A stretch of 64,000 bases of DNA from positions 62,001-126,000 of the forward strand of contig CAJXQI010000005.1 in assembly GCA_913058395.1 (NCBI GenBank), given 5' to 3'. Shown one piece after another: positions 43,036 to 51,814 of this stretch. Each line of letters opens with the position of its first letter. Position 1 is the first letter of the stretch. Both the position numbers and the translations under genes were made by a program. Below the pieces are notes generated by a model. The model saw only the letters and a program-made list of their open reading frames with translations. It was not told where the DNA came from and did no database searches. The DNA is from an uncultured Colwellia sp. (GTDB lineage: Bacteria; Pseudomonadota; Gammaproteobacteria; Enterobacterales; Alteromonadaceae).

Positions 43036-43668
43036 GTGAGTAATAATACAACAAATGATAAGCAAGGAAGCATCAGGTCGCGCAGTGAAGCCGTCATTTT
43101 ATCTGCCGCGCAAAAAGAGTTTATTCTGCAAGGTTATAAAGGTGCTACTGTGCAATCCATTGCAGATTCAGCAGGTTTGCCAAAAGCAAACGTGCTGTAT
43201 TATTTTAAAAACAAAGAAAATATCTATCATGCTGTACTGCAATTAACCTTAGATACATGGGATCAAGGCATTGGAGATATTGATAGTAGTGACGGACCAG
43301 TTGTTGCCATTGAAAAATTTATTGCTGCTAAAGTAAAAATGTCTTTTGAACACCCACAAGCTTCAAAAATTTACGCGTTGGAAATAATTCAAGGGGCACT
43401 GCACTTAAAAGAATTTGCTCGTACTTATTTACGACAATGGGTTCGAGAAAAAGCAAAGTTATTTCAAGTGTGGATTGATAACGGTGAAATGGTTAATGTC
43501 GACCCCGTTAAACTCATATTTCTTATTTGGTCTTCCACGCAGCACTATGCTGATTTTGAACAACAAATATTAACCATAATGAACCGTGCCGATTATGAAG
43601 AAGACGATGTTACGCAAGTAACCGAGTTCTTAACTGATTTCATTTTACGTGGCTGCGGCTTAAAATAA
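43036..43668 (+). CDS. rutR: TetR-family regulator, RutR homologue
   Basis: Transcription regulator similar to E. coli RutR, which binds uracil or thymine and releases its DNA. The 210 residues match RutR in length. The N-terminal helix-turn-helix is AAQKEFILQGYKGATVQSIA followed by KANVLYYFKNKENIY. The C-terminal ligand domain shares long stretches with RutR: HPQASKIYALEIIQGA and KLIFLIWSSTQHYADF. The start is GTG with GAAAGG 8 nt upstream. It is followed 9 nt later by the phosphatase-fold lipoprotein gene. The typical rut pyrimidine-degradation operon is not in the window. Confidence 0.87.
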   Translation: MSNNTTNDKQGSIRSRSEAVILSAAQKEFILQGYKGATVQSIADSAGLPKANVLYYFKNKENIYHAVLQLTLDTWDQGIGDIDSSDGPVVAIEKFIAAKVKMSFEHPQASKIYALEIIQGALHLKEFARTYLRQWVREKAKLFQVWIDNGEMVNVDPVKLIFLIWSSTQHYADFEQQILTIMNRADYEEDDVTQVTEFLTDFILRGCGLK

Positions 43669-43677
43669 GGAAAGCAT

Positions 43678-44880
43678 GTGCGATTGTTAACCACCATTTT
43701 AGCAACAACTTTATTGCTAACATCTGGATGTAATATGGCTAGTTCAAAAATTACAGCACCTTCTAAACTCCGTATTGCTACATTTAATGTCAGTATGGAA
43801 GCACTTAACTATCTACCTACTGATCAAAGCCAGAATGCAAAGGTTTCTGGTAATGAATTAACGCTAGCATTAAAAAATAATCGTCAACAAATCAAGAATA
43901 TTGCCGAAATTATTCAACGAGTAAATCCTGATATAATCTTGCTAAATGAATTTGACCGCTTCGATGACTCACATCAATCATTAAAGCACTTTATTGAGAA
44001 TTACCTCAATAAATCTCAAAATGGTAATAAAGCCATTGACTATCCTTACTTTTATCAAGGCCCGGTAAATACGGGTGTTCCAACAAAGTATGACTTAAAC
44101 AACGATGAGAAAGCCGGTACTTTACCGAGTGATGCTTACGGCTTTGGTCATTTTCCTGGTCACTTTGCCATGGCATTGTTATCTAAGTACCCAATCGATG
44201 AAGATAAGATCAGAACCTTCCAATTGTTTAAATGGCAAGACATGCCAAATGCTTTAGTGCCTGTTGATCCTAAAACTGGCAAGCCTTGGTATAGTGACCA
44301 AGCGTGGAGTAATTTCCGCTTATCTTCTAAATCACATTGGGACATACCTGTTAACATTAACGGCAACAAACTACATGTTTTAGCTAGTCACCCTACACCA
44401 CCAGTGTTTGATGGTCCTGAAGATAGAAATGGTAAACGCAACTTTGACGAACTACGTTTCTGGATAGATTACTTAACGCCAAGTGCTGCTAGTTACATTT
44501 ATGATGATAACAAGCAATATGGTGGTTTAGCACAAGACCAAGCCTTTGTTATTCTTGGAGATTTGAATGCCGATGCCATAGATGGCAATGCAATTAAAGC
44601 AGGTATACACCGCCTAACGAATCACCCACGGGTTATTGACCCGCAGCCAGAAAGTGAAGGTGGAAAATATCATCGAATCGATAATCCCCACGCTAAAAAT
44701 CATACTGCATTCTGGGGCATGCGAGCTGATTATGTTTTACCGGCAAGAGCACAAATGTCTGTTCTTGATTCGGGCATATTTTGGCCTAAAACTGATGAAG
44801 ACGAATTTCGCCTAATCAAAGACCGTGCAGCGTCATCAGATCACCGCCTAGTGTGGGTAGATGTTGAGTTGAAAAATTAA
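43678..44880 (+). CDS. Endonuclease/exonuclease/phosphatase-family lipoprotein
   Basis: Predicted surface or periplasmic phosphodiesterase or phosphatase. The GTG start gives a lipoprotein signal with lipobox LTSGC (Cys18), then the EEP fold: IATFNVSMEA, NPDIILLNEFDRFDD (catalytic Glu), VLASHPTPP, FVILGDLNADAIDG (Asp-Asn), YVLP and the final SDHRLVWVDVEL (catalytic His). Length 400 aa. It is 9 nt after the RutR-like gene and 83 nt before an alkaline phosphatase. The neighbours suggest nucleotides or nucleic acid as substrate, but the sequence alone does not settle this. Confidence 0.85.
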   Translation: MRLLTTILATTLLLTSGCNMASSKITAPSKLRIATFNVSMEALNYLPTDQSQNAKVSGNELTLALKNNRQQIKNIAEIIQRVNPDIILLNEFDRFDDSHQSLKHFIENYLNKSQNGNKAIDYPYFYQGPVNTGVPTKYDLNNDEKAGTLPSDAYGFGHFPGHFAMALLSKYPIDEDKIRTFQLFKWQDMPNALVPVDPKTGKPWYSDQAWSNFRLSSKSHWDIPVNINGNKLHVLASHPTPPVFDGPEDRNGKRNFDELRFWIDYLTPSAASYIYDDNKQYGGLAQDQAFVILGDLNADAIDGNAIKAGIHRLTNHPRVIDPQPESEGGKYHRIDNPHAKNHTAFWGMRADYVLPARAQMSVLDSGIFWPKTDEDEFRLIKDRAASSDHRLVWVDVELKN

Positions 44881-44901
44881 TTACAGCCATTTTCTCAATT
44901 G

Positions 44902-44936
44902 GTAGCGCTTACTATTAACTAAACAGTAAGCGCTAC
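44902..44936 (+). promoter_or_regulatory. 12-bp inverted repeat between the EEP lipoprotein and alkaline phosphatase genes
   Basis: GTAGCGCTTACT and AGTAAGCGCTAC are perfectly complementary with an 11-nt loop, without a T-run. It could be an mRNA processing or stability hairpin within the operon, or an operator of the phosphatase gene. Confidence 0.5.
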
Positions 44937-44963
44937 TAAATAATAAATTTACCGGACAAAAAG

Positions 44964-46346
44964 ATGAAAAAATTCGTTCCCAGTATATTAGCCAGCATGA
45001 TGGTCATGTCATGTAGTCAACTATCGACTAACGATTCCAATGAATTAATCGTAAAAGATAATGCACCTAAAAACATTATTATGATCGTCGGCGATGGTAT
45101 GGGCCCTGCTTATACGACTGCTTATCGTTATTTTCACGATAACCCAGCAACGGCTCAAATAGAGCAAACCGTTTTTGACCGCCATCTAGTAGGCAGTGCC
45201 AGTACTTACCCAGCGAGAGTTTCCGGTTACGTGACCGACTCAGCAGCAGGTGCAACAGCTCTGGCAACCGCAACGAAATCTTATAATGGCGCTATTGGTG
45301 TTGATGTTGATAAAAAGCCAGTTGAATCCGTACTTGTGTGGGCAAAAAAGCAAGGCAAAAAAACTGGTATGGTTGTGACATCACAAATTAACCATGCAAC
45401 GCCTGCTTCATACTTAGCTCACAATGAAAGCCGTCATAATTACAATGAAATTGCTGACAATTTTTTAGCCGCCCATGACAATATCGATATTATGCTAGGT
45501 GGCGGTTGGCAGTATTTTATTCGCGAAGATAAAAACCTAGTCGAAGAATTTCAAACGAAAGGTTTTAACTATATAAATAACTACAATCAACTTACACAGC
45601 TACCAAGTGATGAGAAGGTATTAGGTTTATTCGCTGATAAAGGCCTTCCATGGGCATTAGACGATAGTAATAAACATCGACTATCCACAATGACTAAAGC
45701 AGCAGTTAATCAGTTAGAGAACAAAAACGGCTTTTTTATGTTGGTTGAAGCGAGCCAAGTCGATTGGGCTGGCCACGGCAATGATATTGCTGCAGCAATG
45801 GCTGAAATGGATGATTTAGCTAAAACTTTAGAATACCTAGAAAACTATGTGAAAGAAAACCCTGATACCTTAGTGGTATTAACGGCTGATCATAGCACTG
45901 GTGGCTTCACGCTTGGCAGAGACGGTGATTATTTATGGCAACCCGACGTGCTTAGAACGATGACAATGTCGCCTTCAGCGATCGCCAAAAACTTAGCTAA
46001 AAATAGTATTACACTTTCCTATGTAAATGAAATGCTTAATTTTAATGTTACTAGTGATGAGATAAAAGAATTACAAGCAACTAAAGCTGAAGCACAACGT
46101 TCACTAGCAGAGTTTAACCAATCTACTAAAATTGCAGGAAAAATGACTCCTTCAATTGAAAAAGCATTGCACAAGAACATCAATCACATCATAGACCAAC
46201 GTACTGTGACCGGTTGGACAACATTTGGTCATACCGCTGTTGACGTACCTGTTTTTGCTATGGGTACTCAGAAAGAACTTTTTGAAGGCTTAAGTGATAA
46301 CACTGAAATTGCTAACAACATATTTTATTTATTAGGCAAAAAATAA
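44964..46346 (+). CDS. Alkaline phosphatase, lipoprotein
   Basis: Metal-dependent phosphomonoesterase on the cell surface or in the periplasm. Signal with lipobox VMSC (Cys17) and then the PhoA-type active site: MIVGDGMGPAYTTA (Asp ligand), GYVTDSAAGATALATA (nucleophile Ser in DSA), HATPASYLAHN, EASQVDWAGHGND, LTADHSTGGFTLGR and the distal FGHTAVDVPVFA (zinc His). 460 aa. It could remove phosphate from nucleotides to give importable nucleosides. No Pho box was recognised upstream. Confidence 0.9.
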   Translation: MKKFVPSILASMMVMSCSQLSTNDSNELIVKDNAPKNIIMIVGDGMGPAYTTAYRYFHDNPATAQIEQTVFDRHLVGSASTYPARVSGYVTDSAAGATALATATKSYNGAIGVDVDKKPVESVLVWAKKQGKKTGMVVTSQINHATPASYLAHNESRHNYNEIADNFLAAHDNIDIMLGGGWQYFIREDKNLVEEFQTKGFNYINNYNQLTQLPSDEKVLGLFADKGLPWALDDSNKHRLSTMTKAAVNQLENKNGFFMLVEASQVDWAGHGNDIAAAMAEMDDLAKTLEYLENYVKENPDTLVVLTADHSTGGFTLGRDGDYLWQPDVLRTMTMSPSAIAKNLAKNSITLSYVNEMLNFNVTSDEIKELQATKAEAQRSLAEFNQSTKIAGKMTPSIEKALHKNINHIIDQRTVTGWTTFGHTAVDVPVFAMGTQKELFEGLSDNTEIANNIFYLLGKK

Positions 46347-46409
46347 TAATTAAAGAGTAAGTTACGACAAAGTTATTAACCTGACGACTGTTAGAATTAC
46401 GCCAAACAT

Positions 46410-46445
46410 AAACGCCGAGTAATAGTGTATTACTCGGCGTTTTTC
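46410..46445 (+). terminator. intrinsic terminator between alkaline phosphatase and metC (convergent)
   Basis: 15-bp perfect stem AAACGCCGAGTAATA / TATTACTCGGCGTTT with a 3-nt loop and short T-tracts. Confidence 0.85.
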
Positions 46446-46494
46446 ATCATGTAAATTCTGAACGTATATATTTAATTTTAATACACTTAAACTA

Positions 46495-47670
46495 CTAGCT
46501 TAACGCGTCATTCATACGTTTAAAGCCTTGTTCAAGGTCATTAATTAAATCATCAACATTCTCTAAACCTATATGCAAGCGAATAAGCGGAAATTGATAC
46601 GGCCATTGTGTTGCAGTACGCATGTTATTCACCTTCGCAATACCAAGAATTAAGCTTTCAAAGCCGCCCCAAGAATACCCCATTTTAAAATGTTCCATAC
46701 CGTCTAAAAATGCGGTTAACGCCGTTTGAGACCCTTTATTCAAGACAAAAGAAAACAAGCCATTTGAACCAGTAAAGTCACGTTCAAATACTTCATGGCC
46801 TGGGCATGACGGTAACGCAGGATGAAGAATCGTTTCTACTTCTTCCCTTGTTGACAGCCATTGTGCAACCTTCAAGGCACTCGCTTGGTGTTGCTGTAAT
46901 CGCACACTTAAGGTTCTAATACCACGCATGGCCAAATATAAATCATCTGGTGAAGTGCACTGCCCCATGGTGTAACTACTTTCTCGCAACTGCGGCCAGA
47001 ACTTCTCTGTTGCCGTTGCAGTACCTAACATAACGTCTGAATGGCCAACAATATATTTAGTCGCTGCTTGAATAGAAACATCAACACCATACTCAAAAGG
47101 CTGAAAGTTGACTCCTGCTGACCAAGTGTTATCCAACATAACAACACAGTCATGACGATGCGCAACTTCAGCAATCGCCGGTACATCTTGCACTTCCATA
47201 GTAATTGAACCGGGCGATTCAAGAAAAATTACTCGCGTATTTGGTTTTATTAACGCTTCAATGCCACTGCCAACTAGCGGGTCATAATAGGTTGTTTCAA
47301 CACCTAACTTTGCTAATATTTTGTCGCAATAATCTCGTGTCGGTTCGTAGGCTGTATCAACCATTAAGATATGATCGCCCGTTTTCACAAAGGCTAAAAT
47401 AGCGTTGGTGATTGCGGCGGTGCCGGATGGATACACTGCACAACCTGCTCCCCCTTCGAGTTCAGTCATAGCGTCACTAAAGGCAAAAGAGGTCGAAGTA
47501 CCACGACGACCATAGAACAATACTTGATTGGCTTTATTAGCTGTTGCATGTTTCATTTCTTTAACAGAATTAAACACTACCGTTGAAGCGCGCTCTACCG
47601 GAGGGTTTACCACACCACGTGTCCATTGGCTTTTACGGCCAGCATTGATGATTTTGGTTTCTTTTTTCAT
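46495..47670 (-). CDS. metC: Cystathionine beta-lyase
   Basis: PLP enzyme splitting cystathionine to homocysteine, pyruvate and ammonia in methionine synthesis. The 391 residues show the MetC type: VVNPPVERASTVVF, YGRRGTSTSFAFSDAMTELEGGAGCAVYPSGTAAIT, the aspartate in MLDNTWSAG, the PLP lysine in SIQAATKYIVGHSDVMLG and MGYSWGGFESLI near the C-terminus. Cystathionine gamma-synthase is less likely because of the HSDVMLG and SWGGFESL segments. Monocistronic, convergent with the phosphatase gene. Confidence 0.92.
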   Translation of the reverse strand: MKKETKIINAGRKSQWTRGVVNPPVERASTVVFNSVKEMKHATANKANQVLFYGRRGTSTSFAFSDAMTELEGGAGCAVYPSGTAAITNAILAFVKTGDHILMVDTAYEPTRDYCDKILAKLGVETTYYDPLVGSGIEALIKPNTRVIFLESPGSITMEVQDVPAIAEVAHRHDCVVMLDNTWSAGVNFQPFEYGVDVSIQAATKYIVGHSDVMLGTATATEKFWPQLRESSYTMGQCTSPDDLYLAMRGIRTLSVRLQQHQASALKVAQWLSTREEVETILHPALPSCPGHEVFERDFTGSNGLFSFVLNKGSQTALTAFLDGMEHFKMGYSWGGFESLILGIAKVNNMRTATQWPYQFPLIRLHIGLENVDDLINDLEQGFKRMNDALS

Positions 47671-48247
47671 TTAACGCTATTCCCAATGTTAAAATCTATT
47701 AAGCTGTTTGTTAGCTGCAACATTCATTTAAAAACAAATTACAGCTATCTAGCCATCCATAGCTCCTTTATATCGTGAATTCTATGAATAAGCACGTATT
47801 ATTTTGTCATGCCATAGTCATATTTGATATTAACGACAATATGCAAAGATGATTTGGAGAAAGCGACAATACGGGCATGACAAATCGCGGGAATGATAAA
47901 TATCAATTGATGATGAAAATTAGTATCAACCTAAAGGCTACTGAAATTGTAAAGTCAGATAGTTTCCATTTCGATATATCAAACTGTGGGGAATTTTTGA
48001 GATAACCAATAACTTTAATTTAGTGATTAAAATGCACACAAGTTATTATGATTGATCTGATAAGCACACAAGCTCCTGATAAGTTATGTTTTGTCGAAAG
48101 TTCTAATCACTAGGTAGGGTAATTCTGAATCCAGTTTGCAGATTAGCGAGTGTAAAACATTAAAAACTACTTCTAAAGCTATTGAAATTAAAGGTAATCA
48201 ACCCAATATCAAAATGATATTAATAACGTGTTAACAGGGAGTATAAA
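47671..48247. other. 577-nt spacer with an inverted-repeat element
   Basis: No convincing gene. It holds an 11-bp inverted repeat (47803-47884) and a REP-like CGCGGGAATGA stretch (47887-47897). The rest is AT-rich and presumably holds the promoters of metC and of the gene at 48248. Confidence 0.6.
47803..47884. repeat. 82-bp element with 11-bp terminal inverted repeats
   Basis: TTTGTCATGCC (47803-47813) and GGCATGACAAA (47874-47884) are exact complements 60 nt apart, directly followed by TCGCGGGAATGATAA. Similar GTCATnCC / GCGGGAATGAC words occur in many proteobacterial REP or MITE families. This may be a decayed copy. Confidence 0.45.
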
Positions 48248-48664
48248 TTGCAGCATATTATTTTAAAATTCATTTTGCTGATCAGCTCTTTTTTATCCGT
48301 TAATGCTACTTTATCAATACCTTTATCATCGATTATTAATAATGATACTCAGCAAATTGAGTATGTAGAATATAAGCAAGCAACTCACTTTCTTAACCTA
48401 GAGAAAATACTCGATGGAAAGTTACTTCATAAAAAAAGTACTTATAAAGTATGTAAGTCGTATATATGTAAAAACTTCCCTTTAGATTCATTTAATTTAT
48501 ATAGAGATTCATTGTCACTCATTGTGGCGCTCAGCACTCAACAACAATATCTAAAACAAAAAATAATACTTCTCAACGTTGCTAGTAGACAATTACACCA
48601 ACCACGCCACCTAACCTTCTACCAAGCTGAAAGTAAAAGCTCTGCGTATAAAAACTTCTGCTAG
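48248..48664 (+). CDS. Hypothetical secreted protein
   Basis: I do not recognise this 138-residue protein. TTG start with GGGAG 8 nt upstream. The N-terminus has a hydrophobic stretch (residues 4-20, IILKFILLISSFLSVNA) that looks like a signal peptide. The rest is polar and carries three cysteines at CKSYIC and the C-terminus. No domain is evident. It stands alone between metC and another small unknown gene. It might be a fast-evolving lineage-specific gene. Confidence 0.5.
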   Translation: MQHIILKFILLISSFLSVNATLSIPLSSIINNDTQQIEYVEYKQATHFLNLEKILDGKLLHKKSTYKVCKSYICKNFPLDSFNLYRDSLSLIVALSTQQQYLKQKIILLNVASRQLHQPRHLTFYQAESKSSAYKNFC

Positions 48665-48762
48665 TAAGGATATAACTTAGCGCTTGTTGAACACTAAACA
48701 GTAACAAGCCCTAGTCATCTTCATGGTCAAGTTAGTTTTATAACGTAACGTTAGGTGTTTGT

Positions 48763-49053
48763 ATGAATGATTTTTTAACTTATAATTTTTATTTGGCGTT
48801 AGCGCCATGGTTTGTTTTTGTCGGTTTATCTTTTGTTGCTGTCATATTGATGATGTTCGCTAAGAAACGTCGTGGCATTGCCATTGCTTTTGCTGTTCTC
48901 GTACAAATGTTTTCCCCTGACCCACTTGTTGAAAAAACAATTGCTATGGTGGTATCCGAAAAGCGAAACATTAAGAAACAACAAGGAAAAGAAGACGGCA
49001 AGAACAAAAATAAAACTCTGATAATAAAACCTGATAATCCTGATATTCAATGA
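48763..49053 (+). CDS. Hypothetical small membrane protein
   Basis: A 96-residue protein, not recognised. One or two hydrophobic helices (residues 8-33 and 39-50), then a lysine-rich cytoplasmic tail (KKQQGKEDGKNKNK). The positive-inside pattern suggests membrane attachment with the basic tail in the cytoplasm. ATG at 48763, with only a weak ribosome site. It is convergent with polB, 150 nt away. Confidence 0.55.
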   Translation: MNDFLTYNFYLALAPWFVFVGLSFVAVILMMFAKKRRGIAIAFAVLVQMFSPDPLVEKTIAMVVSEKRNIKKQQGKEDGKNKNKTLIIKPDNPDIQ

Positions 49054-49203
49054 CGTAAAATAAAATGCCAGCATATGAAAATCAGGTGCATTTGCTGTAT
49101 TTAGCTGTAAATGTCGAGTTTTGTGGCAATTGCGATGATTTAATAATGATGCATTATGAAATCGAGTATTAATCACTAATTTGCCAATAGCCGCCCTTTT
49201 ACA

Positions 49204-51708
49204 CTAAAACAAGCCCATTTGTTTACTGGTAATTGAGTCAAAGTCTTTACCAATAAACGGTAATATATCGTTCGCTATCGGTTTGAGTTGTTTTTCAACA
49301 TAAAAGTCATAATCTAGCGTGCTTTCGTTAAATTCCAGCGGTTGAACGCCATCAAGTGTGATGACATAACGAATGGTTCTTCTATGCTCGTATTTTGGCG
49401 CTAACCCGCTTTCTTTCAGTTTATTGTTAGCAATTAAGGCGGCTTTAATATGCGGAGGTGTATTTACGTAGTCGGCAAGTTTACGTCTAATTTTTTTCTG
49501 ATAAATTAACTTACTATCGTATAACCCTGCTTTTAACTCATTAACAACTTTAACAATGTATTCATCAATCGGCTGATCATTAAAAATCAGTCGGTATAGC
49601 TCTTGTTGAAAATCTTTACTGATCTCTGTCCAATCACTTCGCACCGTTTCTAAGCCTTTAAATGTCAGCCTATCACCAACAAGTCCCGCGTATCGCTTCT
49701 TAGTACCAATACTTTTTATTCCTTTACTAATTTCTTGACCACGTACGGTTGGCATTAAAAATTTACTAAAGTGCGTTTCAAATTCGATTTCAAGTTCGCT
49801 AACAATATCAAACTGCTCTTTTAACGTACTTTGCCATTTATTATTAATAAAATCCTGCAAGGTTTTGCCCAAGGCTTTACTCGACGCTATTGTTTGATCA
49901 TCGCCAATATGGACAAATATTGAATCGGTATCGCCATAAATGACTTGATAGCCTTTTGCTTCAATCCACATTGAAGTGGTTTTTAAAATGCTATGGCTAC
50001 GCTTAGTAATTGAACCTGACAAACGAGGATCAAAAAACCGGCAGCCTGTTGAGCCCAAAATACCGTAGAAGGAATTCATTATAATTTTAATCGCTTGCGA
50101 CAAAGCAGCATTCTTATCTTCTTTCGCTTTGTCGCGCTCTTTCCACAGCTCAGTGATGATATTAGGTAAAAAATGTTGCTCTCTTGAAAAATAAGCGCCA
50201 TCAAAGCCTTCTATCGCGGTTTCTGGAGACTTTAAGCCTTCAATCAACCCCATAGGGTCAATATTGAAACAACGAATAATACTGGGGTATAGGCTTTTAA
50301 AGTCTAATACCAAAACATTATTGTAAAGGCCTGGCGTCGAATCCATCACAAAGCCACCAGGAGATTCAAAACCTTGGTCGCCATCACCCATATTCGGCGC
50401 CACATAACCACTGCGATGTAACTTAGGCAAATATAAATTAGTAAAAGCTGCCACTGAGCCGCCTACTCTATCAATGGCTAAACCAGTAAGTTGTGCCCTT
50501 AACATCGCAAATTCGAGTAATTGTGTATGTTCAAAAATCAATGAAACTAAACGGCAATCTTCAAGGTTATATATGGCGAGTGCGGTTTTATTGTGATGAA
50601 AGTTGTCAGTTATTTCCTGCACTCTATTTTCAACGTCAGAGACTTTTTTGCCTAAGCCTAATAAGGTATTCGCGACATTATCGAGCGAAAAGCTCGGAAA
50701 ACTATAAGTGGCAGATTTTAACAAATCGATACCATCAAGTACCACACGACCGTTTATTTCAATGAAAAGCTGCTCACTGGCCTTATTTTCCCGCCAATGC
50801 GGCGCTTTACCATCTCGGCCGATCGAAAATTCAATCCCGTGTAAGTCATAACGCTTTTGCAACAAGTTAAAATCAAAGTTGATAACATTCCAACCAATAA
50901 CAATATCAGGGTCGTGTTGTCTAAACCAATTTAACAAGCTCAGCAGTAATCGCTGCTCGTTAGCTTGCCAAATTATTTCTATCTCAGCATCTGCGGCCTT
51001 TTGGGTGTCTTGTTCACATATGTTTTGTTCACGTATGATTTCTTCAGCACTGGCAATCATCAACACTTGTTGGCAAGTATCGCTATATAAGCCAATAGAA
51101 TACAAATCGCCAGCCATCGAACATTCTATATCTAGCGAAACGACGTTGAGTTTTATATCACTTTGCTGTGCTTTATCAATACGCTTACATTTAACTTGTT
51201 CAAAACGTTGATAGCCTACTTCAGCTTGTTGGTGTTTCGTTTCAATTGATGAATGCTTTGCTGCAACACTGTTGCCGGTGAACATCAGATCAGCAGTAAT
51301 AAAACGTTCCATTAAAAATCGGTCATCGGGACGAAAGTCATCTTCGTAGCACTTTATACCATTACTTTTCAGCGCCTCCCTTGCTTGATAAAACTCGCGC
51401 AAAGTTGAAAAATAAACGGCAGTAACCGCTACTTGGTTGAACGCCTTAAGCGAAACCGGTTTTATCTCCGCTGCTTTTAATTTTTGATTGGAAAGAATAG
51501 CTTCAATTTTATCAACTACCGGATTCTCTACAAAAAGCACCACACGTTCATGATTAACAATGAGTTCAACAGGGCCATTTGGTGTTTTTAGCCACAAAGT
51601 TATTTCCAATTTATTACCGCGATCGCGAACGGAACGCGTAAGAATAAATCCACGAAAGGAATTAGCGACACTTGTTTTTTCGGCGACAACTGGTGAAGAA
51701 ATTTGCAT
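49204..51708 (-). CDS. polB: DNA polymerase II (family B)
   Basis: SOS-induced repair and translesion DNA polymerase. Exonuclease motifs are VVSLDIECSM (ExoI), IIGWNVINFDFNLLQ-like (VIGWNVINFDFN, ExoII) and YNLEDC (ExoIII). Polymerase motifs are DFKSLYPSIIR (A), KIIMNSFYGILG (B) and YGDTDSIFV (C). It ends GLF like E. coli PolB. I place the start at ATG 51708 (834 aa), because the longer frame to 51807 would put the LexA box and promoter inside the gene and lacks similarity. It is divergent from dinG. Confidence 0.93.
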   Translation of the reverse strand: MQISSPVVAEKTSVANSFRGFILTRSVRDRGNKLEITLWLKTPNGPVELIVNHERVVLFVENPVVDKIEAILSNQKLKAAEIKPVSLKAFNQVAVTAVYFSTLREFYQAREALKSNGIKCYEDDFRPDDRFLMERFITADLMFTGNSVAAKHSSIETKHQQAEVGYQRFEQVKCKRIDKAQQSDIKLNVVSLDIECSMAGDLYSIGLYSDTCQQVLMIASAEEIIREQNICEQDTQKAADAEIEIIWQANEQRLLLSLLNWFRQHDPDIVIGWNVINFDFNLLQKRYDLHGIEFSIGRDGKAPHWRENKASEQLFIEINGRVVLDGIDLLKSATYSFPSFSLDNVANTLLGLGKKVSDVENRVQEITDNFHHNKTALAIYNLEDCRLVSLIFEHTQLLEFAMLRAQLTGLAIDRVGGSVAAFTNLYLPKLHRSGYVAPNMGDGDQGFESPGGFVMDSTPGLYNNVLVLDFKSLYPSIIRCFNIDPMGLIEGLKSPETAIEGFDGAYFSREQHFLPNIITELWKERDKAKEDKNAALSQAIKIIMNSFYGILGSTGCRFFDPRLSGSITKRSHSILKTTSMWIEAKGYQVIYGDTDSIFVHIGDDQTIASSKALGKTLQDFINNKWQSTLKEQFDIVSELEIEFETHFSKFLMPTVRGQEISKGIKSIGTKKRYAGLVGDRLTFKGLETVRSDWTEISKDFQQELYRLIFNDQPIDEYIVKVVNELKAGLYDSKLIYQKKIRRKLADYVNTPPHIKAALIANNKLKESGLAPKYEHRRTIRYVITLDGVQPLEFNESTLDYDFYVEKQLKPIANDILPFIGKDFDSITSKQMGLF

Positions 51709-51736
51709 TAAACGACTAATACCCGATGGATTAATT

Positions 51737-51764
51737 AGTATAATTAAACCTAACAAACTGTTAA
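51737..51764 (-). promoter_or_regulatory. predicted polB promoter
   Basis: Minus-strand TTAACA (51759-51764, inside the LexA box) and TATACT (51737-51742) are 16 nt apart, about 30 nt before the chosen polB start. Confidence 0.55.
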
Positions 51765-51773
51765 TATATACAG
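51758..51773. promoter_or_regulatory. lexA box: LexA (SOS) box shared by polB and dinG
   Basis: CTGTTAATATATACAG fits the CTGT-N8-ACAG SOS consensus with an AT-rich centre. It lies in the divergent spacer, 50 nt from the polB start and 42 nt from the dinG start. Both genes are LexA-controlled in E. coli. Confidence 0.87.
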
Positions 51774-51814
51774 CAGTGTAAATCATCTGTTCCCGATAGG
51801 AAACCAAAGCCGCG

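Noticed and set aside
47937-48032. 30-codon ORF in the metC spacer (start ATGAAAATTAG)
   Set aside because: No ribosome site of quality, no recognisable composition, and it lies next to a repeat-like element.
51709-51807. N-terminal extension of PolB
   Set aside because: The extra 33 residues have no similarity to PolB and contain the promoter and LexA box.
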